Shown here: piece after piece, positions 7,639-15,737 of the stretch
How positions within the stretch are numbered: position 1 is the stretch's first letter
Layout of the letters: the number at the start of each line of letters is the position of its first letter
Source of the DNA: CAYWBI01 sp964456445
Lineage (GTDB): Bacteria > Calditrichota > Calditrichia > Calditrichales > J004
Direction: 5' to 3'
Assembly: GCA_964456445.1 (NCBI GenBank)
Contig: CAYWBI010000088.1
Span: 1 to 15,749 of the forward strand
Length of the DNA stretch: 15,749 nucleotides
Program-made: the position numbers and the translations under genes
Notes under the pieces: model-generated
The model's input: only the letters and a program-made list of their open reading frames with translations
Told to the model about the DNA's origin: nothing
Database searches by the model: none

Positions 7639-7854
7639 GGCGTTTCCAGTTGATGTGGGATGAGGTAAGATAAAGGAAAAAAGTTAAAAGGACAACGGAA
7701 GAAAAAGCATGGGGACCGCGGTAAGGGGATTTATTCCAAGGGATAGAGAGAGCTGTTTTTTCCTACGGGGCGTCTTTCCTGATTTCCTTGAATTGCATTG
7801 TCAATATGTTGGCTGCCTGCTTCTTTAGGCTGTTTGTTAATCTTTATCCTTGCA

Positions 7855-8012
7855 CAATAGTGTCCGGTCAAAATAGGATTGTATTAAGCAAGGCGTTGCA
7901 AACCGTGATTCAAGGTGTTGTTGTAAGTTATTGGACTTCAAATTCATTTAATTGCCACAAGCTTAAGCCGGGGGCTCATCAATCCGGCCAGGAATTTAAC
8001 CCGACACTAATG
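7855..8012. mobile_element. 158-bp MITE-like element with 9-bp target duplication
   Basis: The left end CAATAGTGTCCGGTCAAAAT (7855-7874) and the reverse complement of the right end, CATTAGTGTCGGGTTAAATT (8012-7993), agree at 16 of 20 positions. The identical 9-bp word ATCCTTGCA occurs immediately outside both ends (7846-7854 and 8013-8021), as a target-site duplication would. No coding capacity is present, so it would be a non-autonomous element or a deletion derivative of an insertion sequence moved in trans. A 9-bp duplication with C-A ends is compatible with IS4-type transposases, but that assignment is a guess. Confidence 0.75.
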
Positions 8013-8199
8013 ATCCTTGCATGTGCTTCATTTTTCATCATTAATTCCCGTTATTGCGGTATGATGATAAAAACCGCTCTTTGGTTTGCGCTCATTTAAA
8101 ACTATCACACAACTCGGTTCCCAAGCGGGAGTATGTAAAACGTCTTGCATTCCGAAATACCCAACTTTCAATCTGTCCACGTGCCGCCCAAGGCTTTAT

Positions 8200-8397
8200 A
8201 TATATGAGTCCGGTCTAAAAAGGGGCTAAAGCCCCAAATTAGGGGTAAACAGTGTTTCCCCCATCCTAAAGGATGGGGTTGTTCAAAGCATATAACTTTA
8301 TTAAAAACAGTTGACTAACCCTGCCATTTATGGCGGGGAAAAAGTTGCCCCTCCCATCATTAAACCCCTTAGGGCTTTATAGAGCAGGCTCATATAT
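8200..8397. repeat. Hairpin-rich repeat with inverted ends
   Basis: The outer arms ATATATGAGTCCGGTCTAAA (from 8200) and ATATATGAGCCTGCTCTATA (from 8397, reverse strand) match at most positions. The left arm shares GTCCGGTCnAAAA with the 158-bp element. Inside are three hairpins: GGGGCT/AGCCCC (8222-8235), CCCCATCCT/AGGATGGGG (8259-8278) and CCCTGCCA/TGGCGGGG (8319-8338). No flanking duplication fits the arms. It ends 16 bp from the TPR gene stop, so it may also serve as that gene's transcript end. Confidence 0.5.
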
Positions 8398-8412
8398 TGT
8401 TCGGCAAGAAAA

Positions 8413-9318
8413 TTAATTTATGTTTAACTTTTTCTGTTTAAAATCATGAAGCCATTCAAGCGCCCCGGTTGTTTCTTGCCATATTGGCCAAGCGCCGTTA
8501 ACATACGAAACCGCTTCATCTTCGTCGCCTATTCCAATATATTGCGGTAGTTCTTTGGGCATTTTTTTGATTCCCAACAAATAGTCAATTACAAATGGAT
8601 TGCTTTTGTAGGCATGCGCTAATATCTTTTCACTTTTTGCCGTTTGTCCTGATTTTTTAAAACGATACAGGGCATTATTGTAATTCCAAACGGCACAATC
8701 TTCATCTTCGTTCTTCCCAATAAAAAGCTCAAATTTGGTTAAATCTTTTTTTCCAAGCAATAAAGTTGAAAGTAAATATCTAATTCCTTGATTATCGCCA
8801 GGATTTAATTCCAACATCTCTTCATAAATTTCAATTGCTTTGTCAATTTCTCTTTTAGCATAAAAACAATCAGCAAGACCGGCTTTCGCCCGCATATAAG
8901 GACGTGTTTCAAACACGCCCCAGAAATAGCCCTTATTTTGTTTGAAGAATTTTTTACCGAGTGTTTTTTCGCCTACGGTTATTGCCTTTTCATATAGTTT
9001 TATCGCTTTATCAACATCCCGTTCAAGGCTTGCCAAATAATTATAGGCATCTGCATTGTTAGGGTCTAACTCAAGGGCTTGTTTTACCAATCGCTTCCCT
9101 TTTGCAACGGGCTGCTCGTATGCTTCATATACTAAATCTTGTGAACGGCTTTTAGGGTCGGTCCTTTCCGGAAAATCATCAAGATTTTTCCCTATCAGGC
9201 CTTGCATAAAGTCATTCATCTCATCCACTGACTTAAATTCTTTCTTTTCAATTTCTGCCATTAACCTTGCAAGGTCTTTTTCTATGTTTAATCTATCCGG
9301 CTTTTTCTTTTTGCCCAT
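8413..9318 (-). CDS. TPR protein, ST7-like / SEC-C-associated type
   Basis: A soluble 301-residue protein. The Lys-rich start (MGKKKKPDRL) is followed by a helical lead-in, then TPR-like helix pairs. One is near residues 74-112 (ALELDPNNADAYNYLASL). Another is near 140-175 (RPYMRAKAGLADCFYAKREI, then EMLELNPGDNQGIRYLL). The WG-x-x-ETRPYMRA, NP-x-DNQG-x-RYLL and GDEDEAVSY landmarks belong to a widespread bacterial TPR family, related in layout to eukaryotic ST7, that acts as a protein-interaction scaffold of unknown role. No SEC-C zinc motif is present. The strong AAGGAG ribosome site about 9 bases before the ATG fixes the start. It stands alone between a repeat and a 158-bp gap. Confidence 0.75.
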   Translation of the reverse strand: MGKKKKPDRLNIEKDLARLMAEIEKKEFKSVDEMNDFMQGLIGKNLDDFPERTDPKSRSQDLVYEAYEQPVAKGKRLVKQALELDPNNADAYNYLASLERDVDKAIKLYEKAITVGEKTLGKKFFKQNKGYFWGVFETRPYMRAKAGLADCFYAKREIDKAIEIYEEMLELNPGDNQGIRYLLSTLLLGKKDLTKFELFIGKNEDEDCAVWNYNNALYRFKKSGQTAKSEKILAHAYKSNPFVIDYLLGIKKMPKELPQYIGIGDEDEAVSYVNGAWPIWQETTGALEWLHDFKQKKLNIN

Positions 9319-9476
9319 AGTCTATAGTCTCCTTTTATTTTGTCCAATGGTTTGTATGTGGCGGCATTGTGTATTTTGAAATATGCCTTTTTAAATTTTT
9401 TCCTTGTTGAGGTCCTTTAAATCCTTTCGGGTATCCATTTTCCTTTTTTATTTTGTTTCAAGTAGGGGCAAACACT

Positions 9477-10586
9477 TCAGCGCCACAGCGTTTCCAAAAC
9501 GGGGCGGGCCAGGCTGTCGGCGATTACCGTAAAGGCGGTTTCACCGAGAAGCTGCCCCCTTTCAGTCTGAATTTGTACCCGCCAGTCGCCGGGGGCGATA
9601 TGTGTTTTATATGTATAACCGCGGTACCCGCCGTCGCGCCCGCCATGGATGGCATATTTTAAACGGTCCGTGGTTTGCCAGGCGCCCGCGCGTATATTGT
9701 AAAACTGCCAATAATGACGGATGTGGGTATCGAGTCTGGTCGGGGCAAAAACGGAAGCAAAGCAAAATACCGTGTCCCCCGGCGCATAATGAAAATCTGT
9801 GTCCGATGATTTAAAAAAATTGTACCAGGCGCCCTTTTCAAAACGCAGGGCATACGTGTTGCCCATGCGCCTGGCATGATGATACACGCCCGCGGTTTTT
9901 AAAGAGAGCGGCACGGGGGGAATGACGTTTGTAAAATAGAAGACGTTGTACAGCATATAAATGGAGGCCAGTAATATCTTCAGGCTTTGTAAATGGGGCT
10001 TAAAAGATTCCGGCGCCCTCTCGAGCAGCAGATACAACATTCCACCGATAATAAACAAACTCAGCAGACCGCCCAGTATAAACAGCCAGGGACTAAGGCT
10101 CCTGAAGATCACCGGCAGGATAAAAATCAAAAAAGAAAACAGCGCCAGGAAGAAATAACCGAACTGTAACATCAGGTTGTTCAGCCGGTCTTTGATAAAT
10201 TCATTGCTCACCAGCAGCAGCGCCATGAAAATTAGGAAAATACTGTTCTTGGACCAGGAGGCGCTCATAAAATAAAATACCACGAAACTGCTGAACAGAC
10301 CGCCAAAGAAAAACTGGATCAGGTTGGGGTACCATTTGCTGAACCGCAGCACCCGTTCCTGCTTTACAACGCCAGAGGTCACCAGGTTCATAACCAGGAT
10401 AAAGACGCCCGCCAACAGCACATATATCCCAAGAACGAAATCCGTCCAGAACAGATCGATGCGGTCAAGCGTAAGGCTGTCCCATAAAAAACCGGCAAAA
10501 AAGGAAATGATCGGCAGGTATTTTTGATTTCTTTCATAAACTGCCCTTACACGGGTGGTGGTATCTTCCAATCTTTTTTGAATCAT
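9477..10586 (-). CDS. DUF2914 integral membrane protein
   Basis: The 369-residue protein has two parts. Residues ~22-220 contain about seven membrane helices. After the conserved junction IPPVPLSLKTAGVYH (222-236) comes a non-membrane C-terminal domain. The end of that domain has the DUF2914 pattern: HYWQFYNIRAGAWQ (291-304), IHGGRDGGYRGYTYK (313-327), then PGDWRVQI and a GQLLGETAFTV strand. In DUF2914 proteins this domain is predicted to fold as a beta-sandwich outside the membrane. No enzymatic function is known. AAAGGA lies about 11 bases before the ATG. Gaps on both sides exceed 150 bp, so it is probably its own unit. Confidence 0.8.
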   Translation of the reverse strand: MIQKRLEDTTTRVRAVYERNQKYLPIISFFAGFLWDSLTLDRIDLFWTDFVLGIYVLLAGVFILVMNLVTSGVVKQERVLRFSKWYPNLIQFFFGGLFSSFVVFYFMSASWSKNSIFLIFMALLLVSNEFIKDRLNNLMLQFGYFFLALFSFLIFILPVIFRSLSPWLFILGGLLSLFIIGGMLYLLLERAPESFKPHLQSLKILLASIYMLYNVFYFTNVIPPVPLSLKTAGVYHHARRMGNTYALRFEKGAWYNFFKSSDTDFHYAPGDTVFCFASVFAPTRLDTHIRHYWQFYNIRAGAWQTTDRLKYAIHGGRDGGYRGYTYKTHIAPGDWRVQIQTERGQLLGETAFTVIADSLARPVLETLWR

Positions 10587-10611
10587 GAAATTATTTTCCT
10601 TTCGCCAGATA

Positions 10612-10814
10612 ACTATTCAGTTAATTGACCCCTTTTTAACATCTTACCACTAACGTTGCCTTTACGGCTGATAGTTCAGCATTTATCATTAATTTTTTAG
10701 ATTTATTTTTACCGCTAAGTTTTTAATGGTTTTTCTTGCGCCATCGCGACTTTGCGGTTATTTACTTGTAGATCATTCATAAATCCATCTCGGTTTTTTA
10801 TATAACTGAATAGT
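10612..10814. repeat. 203-bp stretch bounded by a 12-bp perfect inverted repeat
   Basis: ACTATTCAGTTA (10612-10623) is repeated in reverse complement as TAACTGAATAGT (10803-10814). It lies in the gap between the DUF2914 start and the LD-carboxypeptidase stop and has no coding capacity. Within it, about 10706-10762 (ACCGCTAAG ... CGACTTTGCGGTTA) resembles the degenerate 'cgctaag/gcaaag' repeats seen between genes in many environmental genomes. No flanking direct repeat was found, so a mobile origin is only a possibility. Confidence 0.4.
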
Positions 10815-10871
10815 AACTTCGTTACAAAGAAAAGTGTGCTTCCTGATTTTTCATCCAGGCAAGTTTTAAGC

Positions 10872-11927
10872 TCAGATTACGGCCGCTTCGCTAAGGCCCA
10901 GCCGTTTTTTGTCCGCGTCAAGCTCTGCCATAATACCGATGGGCAATGTGGGTTTGTTCTTGATATGCCCCAGCGAAAAACCCACACAAACAGGGAAATC
11001 ATATTCCCCGAGATAGGAGCCGATCACCTCTTCCACGCTCAGGTTGCGGTAGAAAGCCGATTTATAAGAAGCGGGCTGCACCTCGGGCATCTTGTCAAAA
11101 ATAACGCCTTTACAGTTTTCAAATTTCCCCGCTTGCTTAAACTGGTCCAGCATACGGTCAATATCGTATGGTTCTTCGCCGATTTCTTCAAAAAAGAGTA
11201 TGGCCCCGTCGCTGTCAAATTCAAACGGTGTGCCCATGGAACTTTGAAGCAGGGTCATGTTGCCGCCCACCAGGCGCCCGCTGGCCTTGCCCGGGTTAAG
11301 GGTGTAAATGCGGTTGCTGCTTTGCAGGTTTTCATCATACGGCGCGTCATCGATCCAACCGACAGGCGTGGGTTCCATCAGAACCTTATAAAAATATTTT
11401 TTTGTGAAATCGGTAAAGGTGGAAACGGCCACCGGTCCGTGAAAGGTAACCAGGCCGGTTTGATGATGGATACCGTTTAGCAGCGAAGTAATATCGCTGT
11501 AACCACAAAGGATTTTTGGGTTGGAGCGGATCAACTCATAATCGATATGCGGCAAGAGCTGCGCGCTGCCATAGCCGCCGCGGATGGTCAGGATGGCCTT
11601 TATCTGCGGATCGGCAAACATCCCGTGCAGGTCTTCCAGGCGCTCTTCGATACTGCCTGCAAAGAATCCGTTGTGTTTGAAAATATTCTTGCCTGCTTTG
11701 ACTTTAAAGCCCAGCGCATGCATTTTTTCCGTAGCTTCGATCAGCGCGGCGTGCGCTTCAAACAGAGGCGAAGCAGGGGTGATAAGCCCGATGGTATCGC
11801 CTTTTTCTAAACGGGGCGGACGGATTATTTTTTTTGCTGAAGATTGGGAACTCCATGAAATGCTTGATGCACCAATCAGGCTGCCAGCGGCAAGGAGTGA
11901 TTGGATAAATCTGCGACGGGTCTGCAT
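10872..11927 (-). CDS. Tat-exported LD-carboxypeptidase (peptidase family S66)
   Basis: The enzyme cuts the terminal D-alanine from murein tetrapeptides (an L,D bond) and works in peptidoglycan recycling or remodelling. Catalytic residues are visible by family pattern: nucleophile S144 in GYSDIT, E247 in LFFEEIGEEPYDIDRML, and H321 in SLGHIKNKPTLP. The strand TIRGGYGSAQLLPHID is also typical. The 351-residue length matches the family plus a leader. That leader begins MQTRRRFIQSLLAAG, a twin-arginine signal, so the product is probably folded in the cytoplasm and exported, unlike cytoplasmic E. coli LdcA. An AAAGGA ribosome site precedes the ATG. A 399-bp repeat element ends 35 bp upstream and separates the gene from any native upstream promoter. 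Confidence 0.88.
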   Translation of the reverse strand: MQTRRRFIQSLLAAGSLIGASSISWSSQSSAKKIIRPPRLEKGDTIGLITPASPLFEAHAALIEATEKMHALGFKVKAGKNIFKHNGFFAGSIEERLEDLHGMFADPQIKAILTIRGGYGSAQLLPHIDYELIRSNPKILCGYSDITSLLNGIHHQTGLVTFHGPVAVSTFTDFTKKYFYKVLMEPTPVGWIDDAPYDENLQSSNRIYTLNPGKASGRLVGGNMTLLQSSMGTPFEFDSDGAILFFEEIGEEPYDIDRMLDQFKQAGKFENCKGVIFDKMPEVQPASYKSAFYRNLSVEEVIGSYLGEYDFPVCVGFSLGHIKNKPTLPIGIMAELDADKKRLGLSEAAVI

Positions 11928-11962
11928 ATGTAATCCTTTGGCTTATAAATATTTATATAGAT

Positions 11963-12361
11963 CATAAGTATCCGTTAAAATTTCTTATTTTTTCTTGTCA
12001 GTCTTCCCGATAAAGAGTTTCTTATGTTTTGCTCCGCAAAACTTAGAAACCCTACATCGGGATTGGTTCTTTTTTATCAAGTCTCTGATCCCGATTCCTC
12101 GGGGAAAAAAGAACATTACTTTTTGTCTGGCCAAAGCTTGTCCCCGCGTAGGCGGGGAAGTAACAAAAAGCCCAAGTTCGTCGGTAGCCGAATCCGCCTA
12201 CCGGCGTGACGAAATTTAACTCGTCCGGCAGCCGCTGGACTCAAACACAAATTTCGCCATAAGCCAAACTTGTTTCAAGTCCCACTATTTTAGTTCAGGC
12301 GTTTGGCCTTGGCATCAAAGGGCTTGGTTTTAATAGATGACATTTTAACAGGACACTAATG
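11963..12361. mobile_element. 399-bp MITE-like element, same family as 7855-8012
   Basis: The left end CATAAGTATCCGTTAAAATT (from 11963) and the reverse complement of the right end CATTAGTGTCCTGTTAAAAT (from 12361) align over 22 positions with three mismatches and one gap. The right end equals the ends of the 158-bp element (CATTAGTGTC). Flanking 9-mers are TATATAGAT (11954-11962) and TATATGGAT (12362-12370), a target duplication with one mismatch. The interior is a chain of hairpins. One is nested at 12006-12061 (outer CCCGAT/ATCGGG, inner GTTTTGC/GCAAAAC). Others are GTTCTTTTTT/AAAAAAGAAC at 12066-12114, TCCCCGC/GCGGGGA at 12141-12158 and CGGTAG/CTACCG at 12182-12203. Its small frames are artefacts. 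Confidence 0.7.
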
Positions 12362-12431
12362 TATATGGATTACATATAATTTAACGAATTGAAATTAATT
12401 CCAAAATTTTAAACGCAAAAGCAGATGATAT

Positions 12432-13595
12432 TTATGCTTTATGTAACGTTATTATCGGGGCTTCCAGGGGACAACCCAGTCGAAAGGGAAACCAGTGCCC
12501 CATCCCGGATGTGGTATAAAGCCGGGCATCGCCACGTGCATATTTCCCCCATAGATAACCATCCCGGTTGACAGCTTCCCACAGACTACGCCCATTGAAA
12601 CCGATTTGTCCCCCGTGGGTGTGACCGGAAAGGATCAGGTTGACATTGTGTTTTTCAGCCAGATCAAGGGCACGGGGACGATGGCTCATCAGTAAGCGGA
12701 ACCCGGAGGGCACAGCATTTTTAAATGCCAATTCCATCGACCGGTCCAAAAAACCGGCAATGTCCGACCGTAACGTGACGGGATCGTCCGCTCCACCAAT
12801 GCATACCGGGGTTTTGCCCACCATAAACTGTGCATGTTTGTTGAGCAACAGTGGAATGGGGCCGGCTTCGATATTTCGTATGGATGCCCTGATACCACGA
12901 AAATACTCATGATTGCCAATGGAGGCAAAGGCAGGATAAGGGGTTTTTAATTGTCCAGCCAGCTTCATGGCGTCGGTCATAATTGAAAGATCATCGGCAA
13001 TGTCACCGGTAACCACAAGCATGTCCGGCTGGTATGCCTCCGCGGCCAGCAAAGTTTTTTCCAGATGGTCAAGTCCAAAATAATAACCCAGATGTAAATC
13101 ACTGAGTTGCAGGATTTTAAAGCCTTCCAGATCATCAGGCAATCCGGCAATATCGATATCGACCTGGGGAATAGTTGTATCGGAAAAAGAGCGTACAAAA
13201 CCATCCGCAGGTATCACGGTCATGATAGCCGGTGCAATTGCAGCTGCGGTTTTTATAAACTTACGCCGGGAAATATCCGGCGGGTCGTTACGCGCTTCGA
13301 TAAGCTTGCCGGTATAATTGACTAAACGCGCGATGGGCAATGAAAAAATCAGTGAAATATTGATCAGTAAAAAGAAGGCGGTTCCCGCTGCCCCCGGAAA
13401 ACGTAACCACGTATTAAATGAAAATCCGAGCCACCACAATAGGGCAAAGAATGGCAGCAGGAAGGGTAACGCTTTAGCAAGTTTTGAAATCACCCGGTTT
13501 TGCCAAATGGCATAATTTGCATTTTTTAAAAGATAGGCAGAGCCAAGGCCAATAAGCGCAATCACAAAGAGTATTAAAATAAAACGTACAACCAT
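12432..13595 (-). CDS. Membrane-anchored calcineurin-like metallophosphoesterase
   Basis: A 387-residue protein with two to three N-terminal membrane helices (about residues 4-22, 42-60 and 70-90), a twin-arginine stretch SRRKFIKTAAAIAPAI (109-124), and a metallophosphoesterase domain from about 158. The full di-metal motif set is present: DLHLG (D166, H168), GDIADD (D198), GNHE (N228, H229), MSHRP (H305) and SGHTHGG (H325, H327). This arrangement, like YkuE/YaeI-type enzymes, places the active site outside the cytoplasmic membrane; phospholipid or UDP-sugar-lipid hydrolysis is known for relatives. The exact substrate here is unknown. AAGGAAG lies 7 bases before the ATG. Downstream lies the 399-bp element; upstream is the broken M14 gene. 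Confidence 0.87.
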   Translation of the reverse strand: MVVRFILILFVIALIGLGSAYLLKNANYAIWQNRVISKLAKALPFLLPFFALLWWLGFSFNTWLRFPGAAGTAFFLLINISLIFSLPIARLVNYTGKLIEARNDPPDISRRKFIKTAAAIAPAIMTVIPADGFVRSFSDTTIPQVDIDIAGLPDDLEGFKILQLSDLHLGYYFGLDHLEKTLLAAEAYQPDMLVVTGDIADDLSIMTDAMKLAGQLKTPYPAFASIGNHEYFRGIRASIRNIEAGPIPLLLNKHAQFMVGKTPVCIGGADDPVTLRSDIAGFLDRSMELAFKNAVPSGFRLLMSHRPRALDLAEKHNVNLILSGHTHGGQIGFNGRSLWEAVNRDGYLWGKYARGDARLYTTSGMGHWFPFRLGCPLEAPIITLHKA

Positions 13596-13656
13596 CAGAC
13601 TTCCTTATATATTAACAAACAAAAGAGTATGTAACTCTCACAATGCTAAATGGTTC

Positions 13657-13674
13657 AATTCGACGGATCGAATT
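13657..13674. repeat. Palindrome between the M14 and phosphoesterase genes
   Basis: AATTCGACGGATCGAATT has 7-bp arms around CGGA. It lies 23 bp past the M14 stop and 61 bp before the phosphoesterase start. No T-run follows, so an operator is as likely as a terminator. Confidence 0.35.
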
Positions 13675-13697
13675 ATTTAAGAAAACGGACAACGACA

Positions 13698-15466
13698 TCA
13701 ATAACTGTTTAACATAACACGCGGAAATTCATCCCCGCCAATTTTGCCCACGGGATAGGCATTTATGCATTTGTCCCAATAAGGCGATTGTTTATAAAAC
13801 CAGTTCAGAATTTTTTGCGGATTATTTGCAAAAGCGCTATCCGCCGCCATTTTTTGATCATAGACCTTTTTTAGTTCGGCGTCACTTATCAGCATCAGCG
13901 GGGCCATGGCTTCCATCACATAAGACTCGGCATATTCCTTTTGCTCAAAGATGGGATCGAAATACCCCCAGCGGAGAAAAGAATCGGGCGCTTTTGGCTC
14001 CAGAATATTGGCAATGACCTTTGCCCGTGGCTGACCAACGGGGATGACAATCGATCCTGCAGGATAGAGACGTAGTTCCTCTACGGGCTGCATCGTAAAC
14101 TTTGTGATCAAATGGTGATTTTCGAAGGGTTTTTCCGACCAACCGACATCCGAAAACCTATAGCTGGCCACCCGTATTTTTTGTTCTTTTCGCAATATCG
14201 TGTAGCGGATACCATGCAGCTTGATACGTTCGATCACCTTTGTCCATTCCACCGGGACAATATAAGCCGCGGGCAACTTTGCCAGATCAAGCGGTTTAAA
14301 ATAATCATAAAAGGCACCTTCCACTTAGTCTTTTCCTTGCCAAAGCTAATATATTTTTTTCCCGTTATGGTACTTTTCTTTTTTGTATAATTTACACCAA
14401 GAAAATCCAGGGTATCGGCTTTATTGATATGCTGGTAAGAAAGGGTCAGGGGTTTATTTTGAAACCGGGCTGATGAAGTAAAGCTATCCGCGGTTTTAAT
14501 TTCTGCCTGCAAACGCTGCCGCTGATCCGCCAATATCTCAATCGTGCTGAGTAAAATATTATAGGTCGCGTCCACCCGGGTTTTATAATCCTTTAACATA
14601 TGGGTTTCGATTAACAGTCCCGGACGATTGTTTATGGCTGTGTAACCATTTGAAAATCGTGGGGAAGAAATCCATGAGCCCAAACCGTTTTTAGGATCAT
14701 GGCGTTTTACAGGATAGATATAGGTAATTGTTGGCGTACCGCGTTCTTTCATTTTTTTCTTCATAAGCGGCACATATCTCTTCTTTACCCAGGCATTCAG
14801 GTTATCAGCCATCAGGCCATGGGCGTCAATATCATAGGTTACGGCATATTGATAATCCGCGCCATCGGTCACATGACAATCGGCAAAAAACTCGGGCAGC
14901 CAGTCCTGGTACAAACGCAGCCAGGCACGCATCTCGGGTGAATCGGCTTTTAAATAATCACGGTTAAGGTTATAATTTTGCGCGGTGACCCGCCAACCCA
15001 TTTCTGTCGGCCCGTCTTGGTTTATGCGGTTATAGGGGCCAAAATGTTCATGACCATCAACATTAAAGATTGGTATAAAAAGTAAGGTGACATTATCAAG
15101 AAGATCATCTTTCTGATGCCGAAAAATCATATCGCGAATAAGCATCAATCCCGCGTCCTTACCATCAATTTCTCCGGCATGTATCCCGGCCTGGATTAAA
15201 AAAACGGCGTTCCCGGATTCCCGCACTTTTTTTGAATTGAAATGTCCTTTTTTATCAACAATGAGCAGCGGCAACTCACGGCCTTGTGGCGAGAGCCCAA
15301 AGGAGCGATAAGCAATTTGTGGGGAAACCTGTGCCAGACGTTTACAGAAGGCAACCGTTTGTGCGTAACGTGGCGTTTCCTTAAAACCGGATTTTTCATA
15401 GTCGGTTTGCCAGTCATCGGCAAAGACAACGGAAATTAATAACAGCAGTATAATAAATTTTTTCAT
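13698..15466 (-). pseudogene. M14 zinc carboxypeptidase, broken by a one-base frameshift
   Basis: Two overlapping frames make one protein of about 590 residues. The first (from ATG 15464-15466) has a Sec signal peptide (MKKFIILLLLISVVFA) and the M14 catalytic domain. The zinc ligands are H96/E99 in GIHAGEIDG and H198 in ADCHVTDG. The substrate-binding N168/R169 are in NLNRD, and the catalytic base is E287 in LLIETHML. That frame loses sense after about residue 380 (KEKTK). The second frame continues as VEGAFYDYFKPL and PAAYIVPVEW, the C-terminal region usual for large secreted M14 enzymes, and ends at 13698. Adding one A at about 14325-14326 (AA to AAA) would join the frames as KTKVEGAFYD. 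It is either a recent pseudogene or a sequence error. GGAG precedes the start. Confidence 0.8.
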
Positions 15467-15572
15467 GTGGACTCCGGAAAAGTTGTTATAAACAGGTCGG
15501 GTTTACATCTGTGGTCTTTTCTGTTCAAGTTCAATAATATTTATTACTTTTGCAATAATGCATTTATTTTTG

Positions 15573-15601
15573 TTGACAGGATAATTTAATACCCTTATAT
15601 T
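15573..15601 (+). promoter_or_regulatory. Near-consensus sigma-70 promoter of tRNA-Asp
   Basis: TTGACA (15573-15578), a 17-bp spacer, and TATATT (15596-15601) lie about 30 bp before the tRNA. The -35 box is a perfect consensus. Confidence 0.8.
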
Positions 15602-15630
15602 CTGTGCTCACTAAACGAGAATATCGTTTT

Positions 15631-15705
15631 GGTCCGGTAGTTCAATTTGGTTAGAGCATCTGCCTGTCACGCAGAAAGTTGCGAGTTCGAGTCTCGTCCG
15701 GACCG
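15631..15705 (+). tRNA. tRNA-Asp (anticodon GTC)
   Basis: The acceptor GGTCCGG pairs perfectly with CCGGACC (15698-15704), followed by discriminator G. The anticodon stem TCTGC/GCAGA encloses the loop CTGTCAC, giving anticodon GTC. The T-arm has GAGTTCGAGTCTC. CCA is not encoded (the next bases are CGA), unlike the tRNA-Leu in this window, so the cell needs a CCA-adding enzyme. Confidence 0.95.
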
Positions 15706-15707
15706 CG

Positions 15708-15737
15708 AAAGGGAATTCAGCAATGGGTTCCCTTTTT
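15708..15737 (+). terminator. Rho-independent terminator of tRNA-Asp
   Basis: AAAGGGAA (15708-15715) pairs with TTCCCTTT (15728-15735) across a 12-base loop, ending in a run of five T (15733-15737) just after the tRNA. Confidence 0.8.

Larger units (their letters stand above)
7639..8412. other. Long gap filled largely by repeat elements
   Basis: About 770 bp between the MFS start and the TPR stop. It holds a 158-bp transposon-like element (7855-8012) and a hairpin-rich repeat (8200-8397). Between them, 8110-8150 contains a GGTTCCCAAGCGGGAG motif resembling degenerate intergenic repeats. A 103-codon plus-strand frame crosses the element and its flanking repeats and is not a gene. I see nothing else in 7639-7845. 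Confidence 0.5.

Noticed and set aside
7788..8099. 103-codon plus-strand open frame
   Set aside because: It runs straight through the 158-bp element, both ends and both flanking repeats, has no ribosome site and has an improbable composition.
10836..11480. 214-codon plus-strand frame
   Set aside because: Antisense shadow of the LD-carboxypeptidase gene, whose catalytic motifs are in the minus frame.
11995..12219. Open frames of 61 and 74 codons within the 399-bp element
   Set aside because: They are by-products of the hairpin arms inside the repeat; no motif or ribosome site.
14234..14330. Programmed -1 frameshift in the M14 gene
   Set aside because: The A-rich GGAAAAG site lies before a stop (TAA at 14325-14327) in the new frame, so slipping there would end translation. 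No other slippery heptamer fits.
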